Shown piece after piece: positions 47,167 through 59,177 of a stretch of 64,000 nt of DNA (position 1 is the first letter of the stretch; each line of letters opens with the position of its first letter). The stretch comes from Symbiodinium natans (lineage: Eukaryota > Sar > Dinophyceae > Suessiales > Symbiodiniaceae). Location of the stretch: contig CAJNDS010002332.1 of assembly GCA_905221605.1 (NCBI GenBank), forward strand, positions 258,001 through 322,000, in the 5' to 3' direction. The position numbers and the translations under genes are program-made. Below the pieces are notes generated by a model. The model was not told the origin of the DNA. It saw nothing but the letters and a program-made list of their open reading frames with translations, and made no database searches.

Positions 47167-50100
47167 GAACTTCGCCAAGCTCACAAAGCAGCAGCAGAGG
47201 CGTGGCCCGAGAAGGGGTGGGTTGAACTGAACAGGCGCCGAGATGTTTGACTCAGATCAGCCGCCCCCCCCCCCTCCCCCCGGCCTTGGGCCTGACGCAA
47301 GTCAAGTGGCAATAGGGCGAAGTCTAGTCCCAGCGCAAGCCCCAATGCAACTTAAAGCCCCATCCCTTTCCGGTGCCCCAACCTTACATCCCCCTACCGT
47401 ACTGCTTTTAAGGCTTGAAGAATCTGACCTCCCAAAGGCGAGCAGACGCCGTGGCTCGCGACTTCCGCGTCCGCACGAAGCGCTTTGAGGGCCGCGCGCG
47501 GGGCGAGCTGCCCGACCCCGGGCCGGTTTCGGGTTTAGGTTTTAGGGTTTAGTAGTTGGGGTTTGGAGTTTCGGGTTTAGGGCTTAGGGTTTGGGGTTCA
47601 GGGCTTCAAAAGGTTGAGGGGCAAGAGGTTTAGTAGTTTAGTGTGTAGGGTTCAGGGTGGGTGGCTTAAGGGAATCGCTGCTTGCACGAGGGTTTGGAGT
47701 TCCATGGCTCTTTGGAGTGGGCTCAGCTTTTCGAAGGATTGGGGCTGCGTTACTTTCTTGGGACAAAAACTATGAGGGGTATCGGCTCATTCAAAGGATT
47801 TCGTCGGGCCTTGCCCTCCTTGGTTCAAAACCTTCATGACGACTTGAAAAGATTTATGGCTTGGGGGGGGGGTTTTATTTGATAGCGGGTCAGAGCCGCG
47901 GGCTCAGGACAGCAGCCCGAATGCCGGCACCAGCATCTTCTCGCGTGGCTTGAAGCGCCCTGGCGTGTTCGAGAATGTTTTCGCGAATATACCGTAAGTT
48001 TCAGTAGGGCAAATCGTTTGGTTGTTTGGCTCATTTGGCCGGAGAATATCCGGTCAGGCAAGTCTCATCGTTGATCGCTGGGTATGAGAGAGCATTCACT
48101 TTTTGGGTCTTGCTCAAAATCGCGCCTTGCAGTCCTTAATTCCCAACAGCACATACTGTTGGGTTTCAGTCTCTAAAGAAAAGAGGCCTGGATCAAACTC
48201 TTTGCGGCCGGCCAAAACGGGAGGAAGACGGACAATTCCGGAAATGATGGAATATGAATGACGGAAACTTTCGGAAATGGGACGGGAAAATCCGGAAATG
48301 GTGGAATATGAAAGACGGAACTTTCGGGAAATGAGGGAACGTAAAAGACGGAAAAAAATCGGAAATGGTGGAATATGAAAGACGAAATTTCCGGAACTGT
48401 CGGGACATGAAGGACCGCAAAAACCGGAAATGGTACAATATGAATGACGGACATTTCCCAGCAGCACATACTGTCCCATGCATGTGCGCAACCGTGAAAC
48501 AAGCGACAATCCGTTGCTCAACAACAGGTCACAACGTTGTAACCTGTTTTTATCTTTGTGGACGTCAGTACCCCTGATGCCTTGTTACGATCTGGCGCTC
48601 CGCGGCTGTGCCCGAATTGTTGCTGACAGCCCAAGTATTCGCGGGGATAGCCTTTATGCACCTCAGCAATACACCAACATTAGGTTATCAACATGCAAAC
48701 GTGTAAAGATACCATCGTAAACCCTTGAAGCACAGTTTGTGTTGACGCGCTTCTCCACGTCTTGCCGCCAGCACTTCCGAAGCATTGTTGGACTCATCGC
48801 GCAAATGCACAAGTGACGCTGCACTGCACGCTGCTACATCAGCAAATGGGTCAATGTTGCATGTGCTTAACGAATTGCGAAAGTGATGTTTGCGTCGTCT
48901 TGAGATTGAAATCTTCCGGCGTTGGACGCACCAAATGTTTTTGCAAGTTGGGTGCATGAGTCGCACTTTTGAAATTCATTCAATGCAGCACGCAAGCGGT
49001 GAAGCCTCGACGTTCTGGAGCCCGTTTTCACAAGGCCCAAACCAAAAGCAATGCAGTACCAACGGGGTCAAGCCTCGATGTCCCAAACCAATCGACATAA
49101 CACCCAAAACCCAGATCAATGCAGCACCAAAGGGGTTAAGCCTCGATGTCCCAAACCAGTCGACAGAACACCCAAAACCCAAAGCAATCCAGCACCAAAG
49201 GGGTCAATGATGTCCCAAACCACTCTTCACAACGCCCAAACCCCCAGAGCAATGCAGCACCAAAGGGGACATGACACCCAAAACCCAAAGCAATGCAGCA
49301 CCAAAGGGGTCAAGAATTGCCCTTTCGGAAAGCCTTGTGTGCCACATGCAGTGCCGCCTTCAGATAAATCCGGGCATTGTTTGGTAGATACCTGCGCTTG
49401 TGCAAGACAGCTTCTCAATTGAAGAATGAAGCAAGAGGGATTGGCCAGAGGCATTGGTCACGTGCGGGCGTGAGGTCATGTAGCTTATGCAGCTTCGCCG
49501 TTACGGTATTGCTGGTACGTACTTGTTTGTTTAAGTGGCATGCACAGTGGTGCCGGTGCCCGTGCGCGGTGGACAGGTGGCACCGAGAGAGAGCCCTTCG
49601 GATTAGGAAGGAAGCAAGACAGCACGAGGACATGCTTCACAGCGACTGGATCGCGTGACAAGCGCCGCCAATGGCGGGCTTCAGGAAGGAAGGAAGAAAG
49701 GACGGAAGGAAGGAAGGAAGGAAGGCCGGAAGGAAGGAAGGAAGTAAGGAAGGAAGGAAGTAGGGAAGGAAGGAAGGAAGTAGGGAAGGAAGGAAGGAGG
49801 GAAGGAAGGAGGGAAGGAAGGAAGACAGACTACCTGTCTGGTCGTCCTACGTACAACTGCCAACCCCCAAATTCCATCAGGCAAACCCTAAGCCCTGGAC
49901 TTCAATCCAAGCAGCCCTCCAAGCAGCCAGGTTCAATGAGCACCTTCCCAAAGCTCGGTCCATGCCGCACTGGCACCAATTACGCGGCTAGTGGAGTTCT
50001 GTGGGTTGGGCTCGGGTGGGAGGAATTTGTGCTTGAGCTTGTTGGAGGAGCTACGTGTTGCTGCAACATTGGGAAAATTAGGCCGAGATGGCGCCGGTTG

Positions 50101-51443
50101 TTTCGGCAAGGGCGGCAAGGGGGTCGCGCCAAGAGATGTTCGGGTTGTCGTGTTTCGCGACCCTCGACTCCCCCACTCCCCCAAGGACTTCTCCTTCCAC
50201 AGGAGTGCAAGCCACTGGCGAAGTGTGTTTAGTTTAGTGCAGAAGCCACATCATCAGGGGCGCCCTGCCACCTTCGATGGCCTCCACCACGACTTCTTGG
50301 CGCAGCCAGCCGCCTGTCCTGTCCCTTTTGTCAATAGTATGAATATTCTTCAAATGATTAGTCGTATTCATATCATTACTATTGTTATGATTATTATGAC
50401 TGTGAATTTTCAATGCTTTTTCACGCGCCCGCTCCAACTTCAACCGAAACGCCCTTGGGGCAAACTCCGAAGCTCGAAAGATGGCCGCAAGCATCTTCTC
50501 CCAGTCCCTCCCCAGTCCCCCCCAGTCCCCCCCAGTCCCCCAGTCCCCCCCACTCTGTACAGTGAGGAAGTCCGCCGAGCCAGAGCTTCCAGATTGGCTG
50601 CTGATCTCCGAGGGCCGCCACCGGGCAAGCGTTTGTAAACCCAAGCTTCGGGATGTTGGAGGGGGTCTTCAGGGGATTTCAGTGGTTTTCTAGCTCAAGG
50701 TGGCTAAGTCCTGTTTTGAGCGTCGTGTCCAAAGGTGCCGTTAAGGCTGAGAAGGATCTTGAGCGCTAGATATAAAGAGGCTTGAGCTTCAGAGACCACC
50801 ACAACTCCTAGCAGACCCTGGACGGTGACAACTGCTGTGTGTGGCTGTGTCGGTGGGCGTTCTCACATATGATTCCCAATATTCCTTTGGCGTCGTCGGC
50901 ACTGGACGAGAGCTCTCAGTGCTTTTGTCGCAAGTCAGGCCAACATGGCTGTTTACCTTTCCTGCCATGCGCGAGAGTGTGCGAAACAGTTTCTACACTC
51001 GGTTTAGATCGTAAGTTAGTCTGCCGACAACCCCCCAAAGCATCCGATGAACTCATGAGACTGAGGCCTGCGGTCGCCGCAGCCGAAGCCCAAGGCCTGG
51101 ACAGGGGACAAGATGCCCAAGCCACCCCCGCTAATCCGGCAGCAATACTTATAGAATCAACTTCATCTCGTTGTGGTCTGGGAGTTTGCGGCAGATACGT
51201 GGGATGAACGCTGGTGCCAGGTGCCTCAAAGTTGTTGATGTGAAACCCGAAAACCTAAACCCTAAACCCTAACCCCTAAACCCTGCTTCCTTGGCAGGTG
51301 GACCTTTCCTTCCCCCTGGCGCCACAGTGCCCAGGCAAGGGCGGATGGCCGTGTCGAAACTTGGCTTGGCACAGGCTGCACCGTTTGCACCAACACATCC
51401 TCTAAGGCGCGGCAAGAGAAAAAAATCCATGGGTCTACTGTAA
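47167..51443 (+). CDS. Basic C-terminal protein region with stop (end of EF-hand gene or separate gene)
   Basis: Exons: 47167-47234 (ELRQAHKAAAEAWPEKGWVE), 47438-47525 (RADAVARDFRVRTKRFEGRA), 49577-49654 (WHRERALRIRKEARQHEDML), 50567-50624 (EVRRARASRLAADLRGPPP) and 51298-51443 (GPFLPPGATVPRQGRMAVSK, ending KRKKSMGLL and TAA). The first two join in phase, as do the last two through a GC donor; exons between 47525 and 49577 and between 49654 and 50567 are not found. The encoded region is rich in Arg, Lys, Glu and Ala, so helical and basic, with a Gly/Pro hinge. Same strand and spacing as the EF-hand gene make it plausibly its C-terminus, but this is not proved. A frame GRPATFDGLHHDFLAQP near 50257-50308 may be another exon. 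Confidence 0.6.
47526..47660. repeat. Degenerate TTTAGGG telomere-like array
   Basis: Imperfect units of TTTAGGG, interspersed with variants such as TTTTAGGG and TTCAGGG, begin immediately after exon 47438-47525. Similar islands lie at 12635-12690, 15901-15935, 51250-51287 (reverse strand), 53779-53812 (reverse) and 59287-59405. Confidence 0.85.
48147..48474. repeat. Degenerate minisatellite bounded by 13-bp direct repeats
   Basis: Between two copies of CAGCACATACTGT (48147-48159 and 48462-48474) lie about six degenerate units of roughly 36 bp with the theme GGAAATGGTGGAATATGAAA followed by GACGGA. The left bounding repeat is itself part of a palindrome, CCCAACAG ... CTGTTGGG. All minus-strand frames here read as repeated Phe/Pro/Ser/His peptides and are not taken as coding. 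Confidence 0.85.
49054..49315. repeat. 68-bp tandem repeat
   Basis: Units start with CAGCACCAAAGGGGTCAAG at 49122 and 49190, variant starts at 49054, 49255 and 49296. The first periods are exactly 68 bp; later ones are shortened to 65 and 41. The theme includes GATGTCCCAAACCA and ACACCCAAAACCC. Confidence 0.93.
49684..49830. repeat. GGAA tetranucleotide repeat
   Basis: About 145 bases of GGAA units with occasional AGTA, CGGA or GGGA variants, immediately after exon 49577-49654. It keeps a long plus-strand frame open (Lys/Glu/Gly/Arg repeats) that I regard as spurious. Confidence 0.95.
50497..50552. repeat. CCCAGTCCC repeat in a pyrimidine tract
   Basis: Six or seven CCCAGTC-type units lie directly before the 3' splice site of exon 50567-50624 and may act as its pyrimidine tract. 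Confidence 0.85.
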
Positions 51444-54094
51444 AGGGTGTGTAAAGCGTGTGTGTTGAGGACCTGCTGAGCCTACTGCCCTCATGGCATG
51501 CAAGAATCAGCAATTGAGATGCACGGCCATCTTTCCGTCAGATTCTAGTCTTGATTGGTGCTGCATCGCATCTAGGGCAATGAAGCTTGGCGGAACTCCC
51601 ATCGCAGTGCAAAATCAGATCCAGATGCAATAGGAGTTGTCTAACCCGCACCGGCGACCCAACAACATCGCTCCGCGTTTTCTTCCTGCCCCAGCATTCC
51701 ATTGGACCTCTACTTCCCAGAGCCCTAAGCCCTAAACCCTTTCGATCCCACCGCAGCAGAAATCACCCAAAACAATCCCCAATGCCCAGACTCTCAAACC
51801 GAGAACTCCTGAGTTTCAGAGGAAAGCTGCGGCTTGTCGACACCTTTTGGGGCGGAAGCAACGAGCCGGACTTTAGATTCGACAGCTTGGACAGTTCAGT
51901 GGTTCAGGGTCAGAGAGGTTGAAGCAAACCTTTATTCATCTTTATTCCTTGGGCAGCAGTACAAAACAGAATGACTTATAGGCAATGTAGAAGTGCGACT
52001 CACAGGGCCAGAGGCCTTACACTGGCCCCGGCTCCAGGGGATGGCACGAAGCGTGCGCCAGCTTTACTGCGATCAAAAAAACTTCAAACGAAGATGGACC
52101 TTCTCGTAAAGGTTCAGGCTTTCATGCTTTCCAGACCCTTGCTTCCGCCGACGTCTTCGAGAATGCAAATGGGTGCAGCCGAAGTCTGTGAGCCCTGCGA
52201 CTGGTCAATGCCGCGCATGCTCACAGCAAGGGCTACCAAATCCGGTGAACGTCATGACGCTTCAATATCCGCAATAGCAAGATGCAGAGCATGCCTTTCC
52301 TTGATGACGTTGTAAATGCTCACACTATCTCACACTCCTGAGGCATTTAAAGCCTCAGATGCCAACATGTGCTTTATGTTGTGGCATGGGTCTTGCATCT
52401 TACTTGGCGTGTGAGGGAGACTGGGCGACCGGCCAAGCACCTGAAACCAATGCGCACACACACACACACATCCCAGACATCCAAAAGCCACCAGAGCTTT
52501 CTAGCCAAAAAGCGATGACAGCTTCGAGGACGGCAAGCGTGCGATTTTCCAGAATGCGAGCAGGACTCAAGGAATAACCCATGATCCGGAGCGGGTGCGG
52601 CGCCCATGTGCGCCGTTCGCCCACATCGACCTAGGCCCTTCTAGTCTACAGAACCCCATAGTGTTGACACTCTGTCCAGGAAACCCAAATCTAGAGTAAG
52701 TCCCGACAAGATGTCCAAAGCAATCAATCATCAACCGGATTGATTCAATACAGCTGAGCCCTTGACCTTCAAAACTCGCGTGCGTCTGACAGTCAGCTCA
52801 GCAGGTGGCAACAAGAATCGTTCTGTACCAGCTTTGCAGGGTTTCCCGACACGGCCTTGTTCTCCCGGAAAGGTTGGCCATCCACGCTTCTAATATGAGG
52901 CTTTCAAAGAAGTCGCCACATGCTTTGCTGATGAGCTGTGGAACCCGAGGCAAGGACATCGGCAAACTCCTAACTCCGCTGAGCCAGGGGGCCGTCTTGC
53001 CAGAAGACCTCGAACGATGGCAGAAGATGAGTATCGAGGATTAAGGGAACATGTAGCTCAGCACAGCTCAGCACAGCTTAGCGAAGCTTTCGACTTTTGT
53101 CAATAGGTAGCTCCCTTCTTCCCGAGCGCCGCCTCTCTTTTTCCAAGAAGCTGGTTTGCGGCTTCTTTGACTCGTTGGTCAGTTAATGCTGAACGTGTGT
53201 GATGGGAGGGAGCCGGCTTATCGAAAGACGTGCCATACCCCGATATTCTATGGAGGTTAAGTTCATGGCTGAAGTGGTTCGACCGAGGGAGTTTGAGTCG
53301 AGCCTGGATAGTGGGCCTTTGGGGCAAAAAGGTGTCAGATTGAATTGGGGTTTGCAAGTTTGACAGGTTCTTCTATCAGATTCTATCACCATGCACAAAC
53401 AGTTACTTGCAGAATCCAGTGTCGTGCATACCAATAAGCATTGCACGAACGACATACAGGTGCTGAATATCGCGCTTCTAGATTGTTGAAGAAGAGCGAA
53501 TTCCGAAGACCGCAAGGGTGAACATTTACTCCAATTCATATCCAGCGAATCAGGCATTGGTTTGTTTCCCCCTTTCCTGGTTAGAAGACTCGTTCATCAA
53601 ATCTCAACTCGAAGATGCCTGTAGACGCATGAAACTTTGTTCCAGTGCCTTCTTGACTTCTTTCAGGGGCTACAACCGTCTCATTCTGATCTGGTTGTTC
53701 TCCCTCATCTTTGTTCACTCATTCACTACATAACAGCTCGTGCTGAGGGTATCGCAGGCTCATTCTTCTGAGGAATCTCTCAACCCTAAACCCTGAACCC
53801 TAGACCCTTAAATGCAATCCGGCTCCCTTCCAGTTCCAAGACGAGGGATGCCACAAGGCAGATCCCTCTCGTTATTTATGCATGCCAGGAGGACGTCCCA
53901 AGTGATCTCAGACCCTTTCATGACCCAGTGAAGTATCTTCAGTCCCAACATGTCCCAACGCCTATGAAATGCAGTCAAAGAGCCTCGATTGAGAGCGGCC
54001 CCCTTCAGCTCAGCAGGTTGGGTCGGGCTTGCGGATTCTAGTGCATTAGGTACCACTGAAACATATGTAAGGAGTATGTAATATGTGTGTATAT

Positions 54095-54155
<61 letters not shown>

Positions 54156-55730
54156 CTGTTAGGGCTGGGATGTCCGATGTCGGTTTGACATCGGAGCAAG
54201 AGAAGTGTATGGCGCATTGGAGTTCTGGAAGTTGAGTAACAGCAGGCTGCCACATGGTCCTGGCTGGTTTTTGTTTGACCAGGCGCCCTTTGCAAGAAGC
54301 ATGCTGGGGACCGACCCTCGTTGAGTCTGAGAACAGCGCAGCTCTTCCGCAAGCTCCGCAGCGAATCTTGCGCCATCGTTTGGCCGAATGGCACCGACTT
54401 GGCGACGTGACTTGGGGCGTTTCTGAAATGATGGGCCTGGGGCAGAAATATTGGGGGGTGAGGATATTGTTCCGCGACAGAGAGCGCGTGTTACACGCCA
54501 GGCACAGAAATTTCGGAAACCCTCGTCTGAGGACTGTAGGTCTGCTACTCAGATTGTTATCGGTTGCTAAGGGCCATGCAGCTGTTCGCATCTAACCCGG
54601 ATCCAGGTAATCATGGGATTCTATACTTTCCACGAACTACCCCCTCTGCCCCAAATACCTGTAGGCCCAGGTATTGAGGGGCGCGGATCCGAAGCAATTT
54701 CAGCGTGGTCTGCGCAGGGCCCCCACTCATTCATCCTGAGCTCCTTCTCCCCGTAGCTGAAGGACCGGATCTTGTACATGGCTTGGCCCTTCCAGGCACA
54801 AGACTCAGGATTGAGCAAAACAGGGTGAGGACGACGATGCCCAGAGTCCGGCGATGGAAAAGAAAGGACGTTTCAGGTGCTGTGAACTGTCACCGGGCCT
54901 CGGTGTCCCCAGCGCAAGGTTCAAGTCCATGATGCCTAGATGCTGTACGACTATCCCCTGACTACATCTTGCTACAGTATGCTGCTGTTCGAAACCAGCC
55001 TGAATCCACAGAGTCTCCAAGGTCATGCTTTGTGTATGCCTACATGACAGAGACGTGGTACTACTCTCCCTCGGATGCGCGGTGCTGAGAGGGCGAGGTG
55101 GCAAACAGAAGCAGCGCAGGTCAAGTGATGCTTTCAGTGGCATCTTCACGAGAGAGTTGATGCAGGGGGCCCCTTTGTAGAGGTCAATCCGCCTACTGCA
55201 GTTCTGGTCAATATGTGTGGCCATTCTTGGAGCACACTTGCCTGCATCAGGAGATGTCCAGGGTCTTATGTAGTCCGCCGTCACGGGGGCTTGCGCTTCA
55301 GACAAAGGAGAGAACGGACATGAGGACAGATGCTCCCAGGGCTGGTTTGCAGGCGGATTTCCAGGTGCGTGATTGAGGACGTTGAGGCGAGTGGTGCACA
55401 CCCTCTAGGGGGCTCGCTGCTTCTTTTGGCCGATTCGGCCTGGACTCGGCCTAGCGCTCGATGAGCACGTCCCGGTCACCTCTCTCCTCAGAATCCTTGG
55501 CCAAGGATGATCCCGCACACTTCACTGTGTTGTGAGAATGCTTGCCGGCAGCCCTGTGTTGTTGGACGTCTAAGGAAAAAGAGTTCGAAGGGCCCGAGCC
55601 CAAGGTTTCGAGTTCGCACAGGTTGCAAGAGGCCCTGTAGTCACTGTAGTCGTTTCTTCTTGTTCATTGCCTGTCCAACCTAGCTAGGAGATGCTTTGAT
55701 GCCCTAAACTAGACGGCTGTAATTGCAGAG
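51444..55730. other. Long stretch without a supported gene
   Basis: After the TAA at 51441-51443 no exon chain is found for 4.3 kb. Contents are reverse-strand TTTAGGG-like words near 53779, a CAGCTCAGCA repeat near 53055-53085, and the TA/TG microsatellite at 54095-54155. Open frames of 80-200 codons occur on both strands (52805-53044 plus, 54805-55401 minus) but lack convincing exon ends. Undetected exons are quite possible. Confidence 0.4.
54095..54155. repeat. TA then TG compound microsatellite
   Basis: A run of TA units passes directly into about 17 TG units. Minus-strand frames show poly-Thr/His and poly-Tyr/Ile artefacts. Confidence 0.97.
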
Positions 55731-57167
55731 GCTTCTACTGAACATGTTCCTTTCGTTCGGGGCAATAAGAACGACGAATACTCATTTTCAAAGCGGCTCC
55801 AGGAACTGCAAAGGAACACTTTCGGATCTAGCTGTCAAGCCAATGGAGGTGACTGGATGGAGTACAGAGGAGGTTTCAGGCACATGGCGCGTCTTTAGTC
55901 GCTGGGTAGGCTCGGCTCGGCTGCTGCGGTCTCACTATGTTGGAGCCTGCTCCCGAAACTACTGCCATGCGGGTGGCAAGCTCATGCCATCCTCAAAAAT
56001 CAACGGCCCCTCGTGTCAGGAAGCTCATGGCATGTGGCATACAGTAACCCCTCAAGAAGAATTCAAATTTGGATCATGATCAGGCTTCGGACTTCTCTGC
56101 ATGCAAGGTGTAAGGGCTTGAGGGGTCCTTCTACCAGGTCCCTCCACCGCCAGATCTTGGGATGCCAATAGTGGGCGTAATGCAGTGACTTGCCGGGCAG
56201 AACTGAGTCATCGGAGTCATTATAGCTGTTTAAGGCAATGCTGTCCAGCAGGCTTCCGGGATCTTAGTGTACCATGTTCTGCTGAGGGGCGAGTGAAGAT
56301 TCTCTCGCAGATCAGGTCGAACCTCCTCTGCGAAGCCTACTTCACAATTGCTCCGGGCCCGGACCGTTTCCCTGTTTCATGGCTACCCTTTGAACGGTAG
56401 AAATCAGCATCCTCCTCATGTTCAACCTGTGGCCCAATGTCCTGCAAACAAGCCCTCTCGCAAATCCCAAGGCCAGGTACCACATCGGTTCACTCGCGTG
56501 GGGGGGCCCACGGGTGTCAGGGCTTAGGGTCGAGTATTTGGGAGTCAGGGCGTTCAGGTTCCAGGTCGTGACAAGTCACTGCAGAAGCTTTCCGGTCATT
56601 TCAGACCCCTTCCCCCCTAAGGCTCTAAGCCCCGGAAGGTTCAATGGGCCCGTGAATCCTATTACCCAACGTCTTTGCGTTGGCAACTGTGGGTTAAAAC
56701 AAGCCGCAGCCTGCAAGGTATGGCTCGTTCTTAGTGTTCATTTTCCGTCCGCTGCGCATTGCCGGAGCCCCTGCATCAGGGTGATTCACCCGACCTGCAC
56801 TTTGTGAACTCACAGGCTTCTTCCATATCACCCGAAGCCCATCATCAAAACGCGACTAAGGTCCTGGACCTCCTGACAAGTGACTTCGGCAGCAGTGGAC
56901 CCTTAACACTCTGAGATGGGTGAGATTAGCGGTAACGAGGCAAGAACGGAACCCGTCCAAGCCACACTGACACTCAAGCCATGTGGGTCGACGGGTAGAG
57001 TTCTAGAGTGGCTTGGACGGGTTCCTGGCCCCAGAGGCATCCATACCAAAAGGCAATATCATCATAGACCGTATCATAGACCGTTCGCCTCCCCCCTCCC
57101 CCCCTGTCGGCTCTGAGGACCCGTCCGCAAGGCGGAGGAGGACGATGAGAACTTGTGCATAGCGGTG
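55731..57167 (+). CDS. Two phase-compatible exons, product unknown
   Basis: Exon 55731-55872 follows ttgcagag, starts with G, ends at a gtttca donor and encodes 47 residues including NKNDEYSFSKRLQELQRNTF and CQANGGDWMEYRG. Exon 57118-57167 follows gctctgag, supplies the missing two bases and reads PVRKAEEDDENLCIAV up to a gtgagc donor. If the donor is not used it continues SKAGLGFLDGS. They could be the 5' end of the transporter-like gene at 59178 or of another gene. Not recognised. Confidence 0.5.
56948..57025. repeat. Perfect 18-bp inverted repeat with 42-bp loop
   Basis: GGAACCCGTCCAAGCCAC at 56948-56965 is exactly reverse-complementary to 57008-57025. It lies in the presumed intron between exons 55731-55872 and 57118-57167. 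Confidence 0.93.
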
Positions 57168-59177
57168 GTGAGCAAGGCCGGGCTTGGGTTCCTGGATGGA
57201 AGCAGGGCTCCTCAGACAGTTGCAAGCAAGCCCGTGACAAACAAGGATGCCCACAACTTGGGATAGTTCAGGGCTTCGGATGCAGAAGGTCTTCAGAGCT
57301 GTTCTGCTCTGATTCCTCCATCCCTCCACGCTGAGAGGCCAGCTTAAACCCAACACTAAATTCTAAACTCTAAACCCTCATGGAATTCTAGACCTCTACA
57401 TGCTAAACATAAAGTGGCGCCGTGCAGCTACGAGTAAGCGAATCTTGAAGCTCGCATCACCTCATTGAAAAGGTCCGCTGCTGCAGCCAGGCATGGCCTG
57501 TCGTGAATGCTCTTTGCTTCGGGTTTAGGCTGTAGGGTTCAGTGCCTTTAGGCGGTTGTTTATCTGAGTCTCTGTAGGACATCCGAGGCTTGCATCCCCA
57601 GGCCACACACCGCCCAGACTGTTCCCTTGAATTCCTTGAATGGCTGTAACAATATCTGAACTCTGGGGAAGGATGGGGATGCAGGTTCTGAGTTTCCAAA
57701 TGGTTTAAGAAGTGGACGGCAGTGGCTTCGTCCTGACGATCGCTGTGTGTGGTAAAGCTCGTAGACCCACATCGTATTGATGCCTAAGCCCAAGTTGCCC
57801 AAGTTGCCCTAAGACCACTTCATGGGGTTGACCATCTCCTGGACCGCGAACCCTCAGGACCGCGCCTTTGACCTTTCTAAGCCGCCAAGATGTTCGACTC
57901 CCCCAAGCCTTCACATTGGAAGCCGCACTGAGAAGCAGATCTGAGTAGATGAAGAAGAAGAAGAAGTTTTGAAGTGAGGACGCCCTCAGCGACGGCCACA
58001 CATAAAGGAAGGAACAAGCATAGCCTTAGCTGCGCAAGACACTTCCGGACCATAGCTGCACAGGACAAGCTCGGAACCTGCAGGGGCAAGTCAAAAGACA
58101 GAAAGACACGAAGTCAACATCGTGAGGACATGAGAAAACTAACCCTCCGGCGGACGGCCGTGGCATTGGTGCCAGCGTAGATGCTGCAAGGTGTGCGACC
58201 GGATGATTGCATTCTACGCGTGGGAGGCCTAGAGACGCCTATGGAGAGGGCGAGAGCTTCCAGACTTCCCCCCCCCCCCCCCCCCCCCCCGAAACTGTTT
58301 CTTCAACTTGCGGTTCAACAGTGAACAAGACCCCCTTCCCCGCCTACACTGCAGCTCATCTTGATATTCCCCCCCCCTCCCTTGTGCCTAGCACAGCGGC
58401 CATTCGCAGCCCCGAATCATCGGCAAGATGCCGTGGTGCACGAGGTTTGCGGCTTCTAGCTAGGCTGGTGTAGCTCCCACTCTCCCCGGCAACTGGTGCA
58501 GGGTCCACTCTCCTTCCAACTTGTAACATGCGGTCCAATACGGTTGTTGAGTGTGAGACTTGTCCTCGGGTACCCACAGACATTTTGAGGAATGTTGCAC
58601 ACGTTAGTGGATGCCGCCGCATGGCTTCTCAGTACCGCAACCGGGCTTCTCTCGCAAGGTTTCCAAGGTTTTCCATTCCGTTCGGAGCTGGGTCGGCTCT
58701 ACAACAGTGTGCCGCTTCCAAGGAATCTTCTCCGACCACTCCGCAAGAGCGAGGGCCTTGACTGGGCAAAACGCAGACTGGAGCTGGGTAGGGTCTAGGG
58801 CTAAGGGCGGTAATTTGCAACCGGGTTTATGCAGATTTCTGGTGGGTTGAGCTCAGCCCAAAATTGAGCTTGAACGTTTCGGCCAGCCCTGGGGAAAAAA
58901 AACAACTCAGCGCTGCAGATTATCAGATGCAAGCCTTCGACCGTTAGTTGAGTCTTGGGCCTTCCCTGATCAGGGCTCGCACTCTGGAAACTGTTGTGCC
59001 TTGCCTTTCTGTTGGCGTGTTTGGGTCCGGTGCGGACGAAGAGTCAGCTTCGCATAAAATTAAATAGGCGCTCAATCATGAGAACAGGTTTTTTGGGGGT
59101 CTTTTCGTATAATAAAATTAAAAAGGAACCACAAGGGAATACTATTCGTAAGTCTCCCGACCCCCAAAATCAATTAG
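57168..59177. other. Stretch without a firm gene
   Basis: Contains the C23 homopolymer at 58268-58290 and an AAG patch near 57950. A possible exon near 57713-57752 reads GFVLTIAVC before a gtaaag donor. The frame 58528-58761 is protein-like but without clear boundaries. Confidence 0.4.

Noticed and set aside
49540-50232. 230-codon plus-strand frame
   Set aside because: Only 49577-49654 is exon-like; the rest is the GGAA repeat and spacer kept open by its 4-bp/3-base composition.
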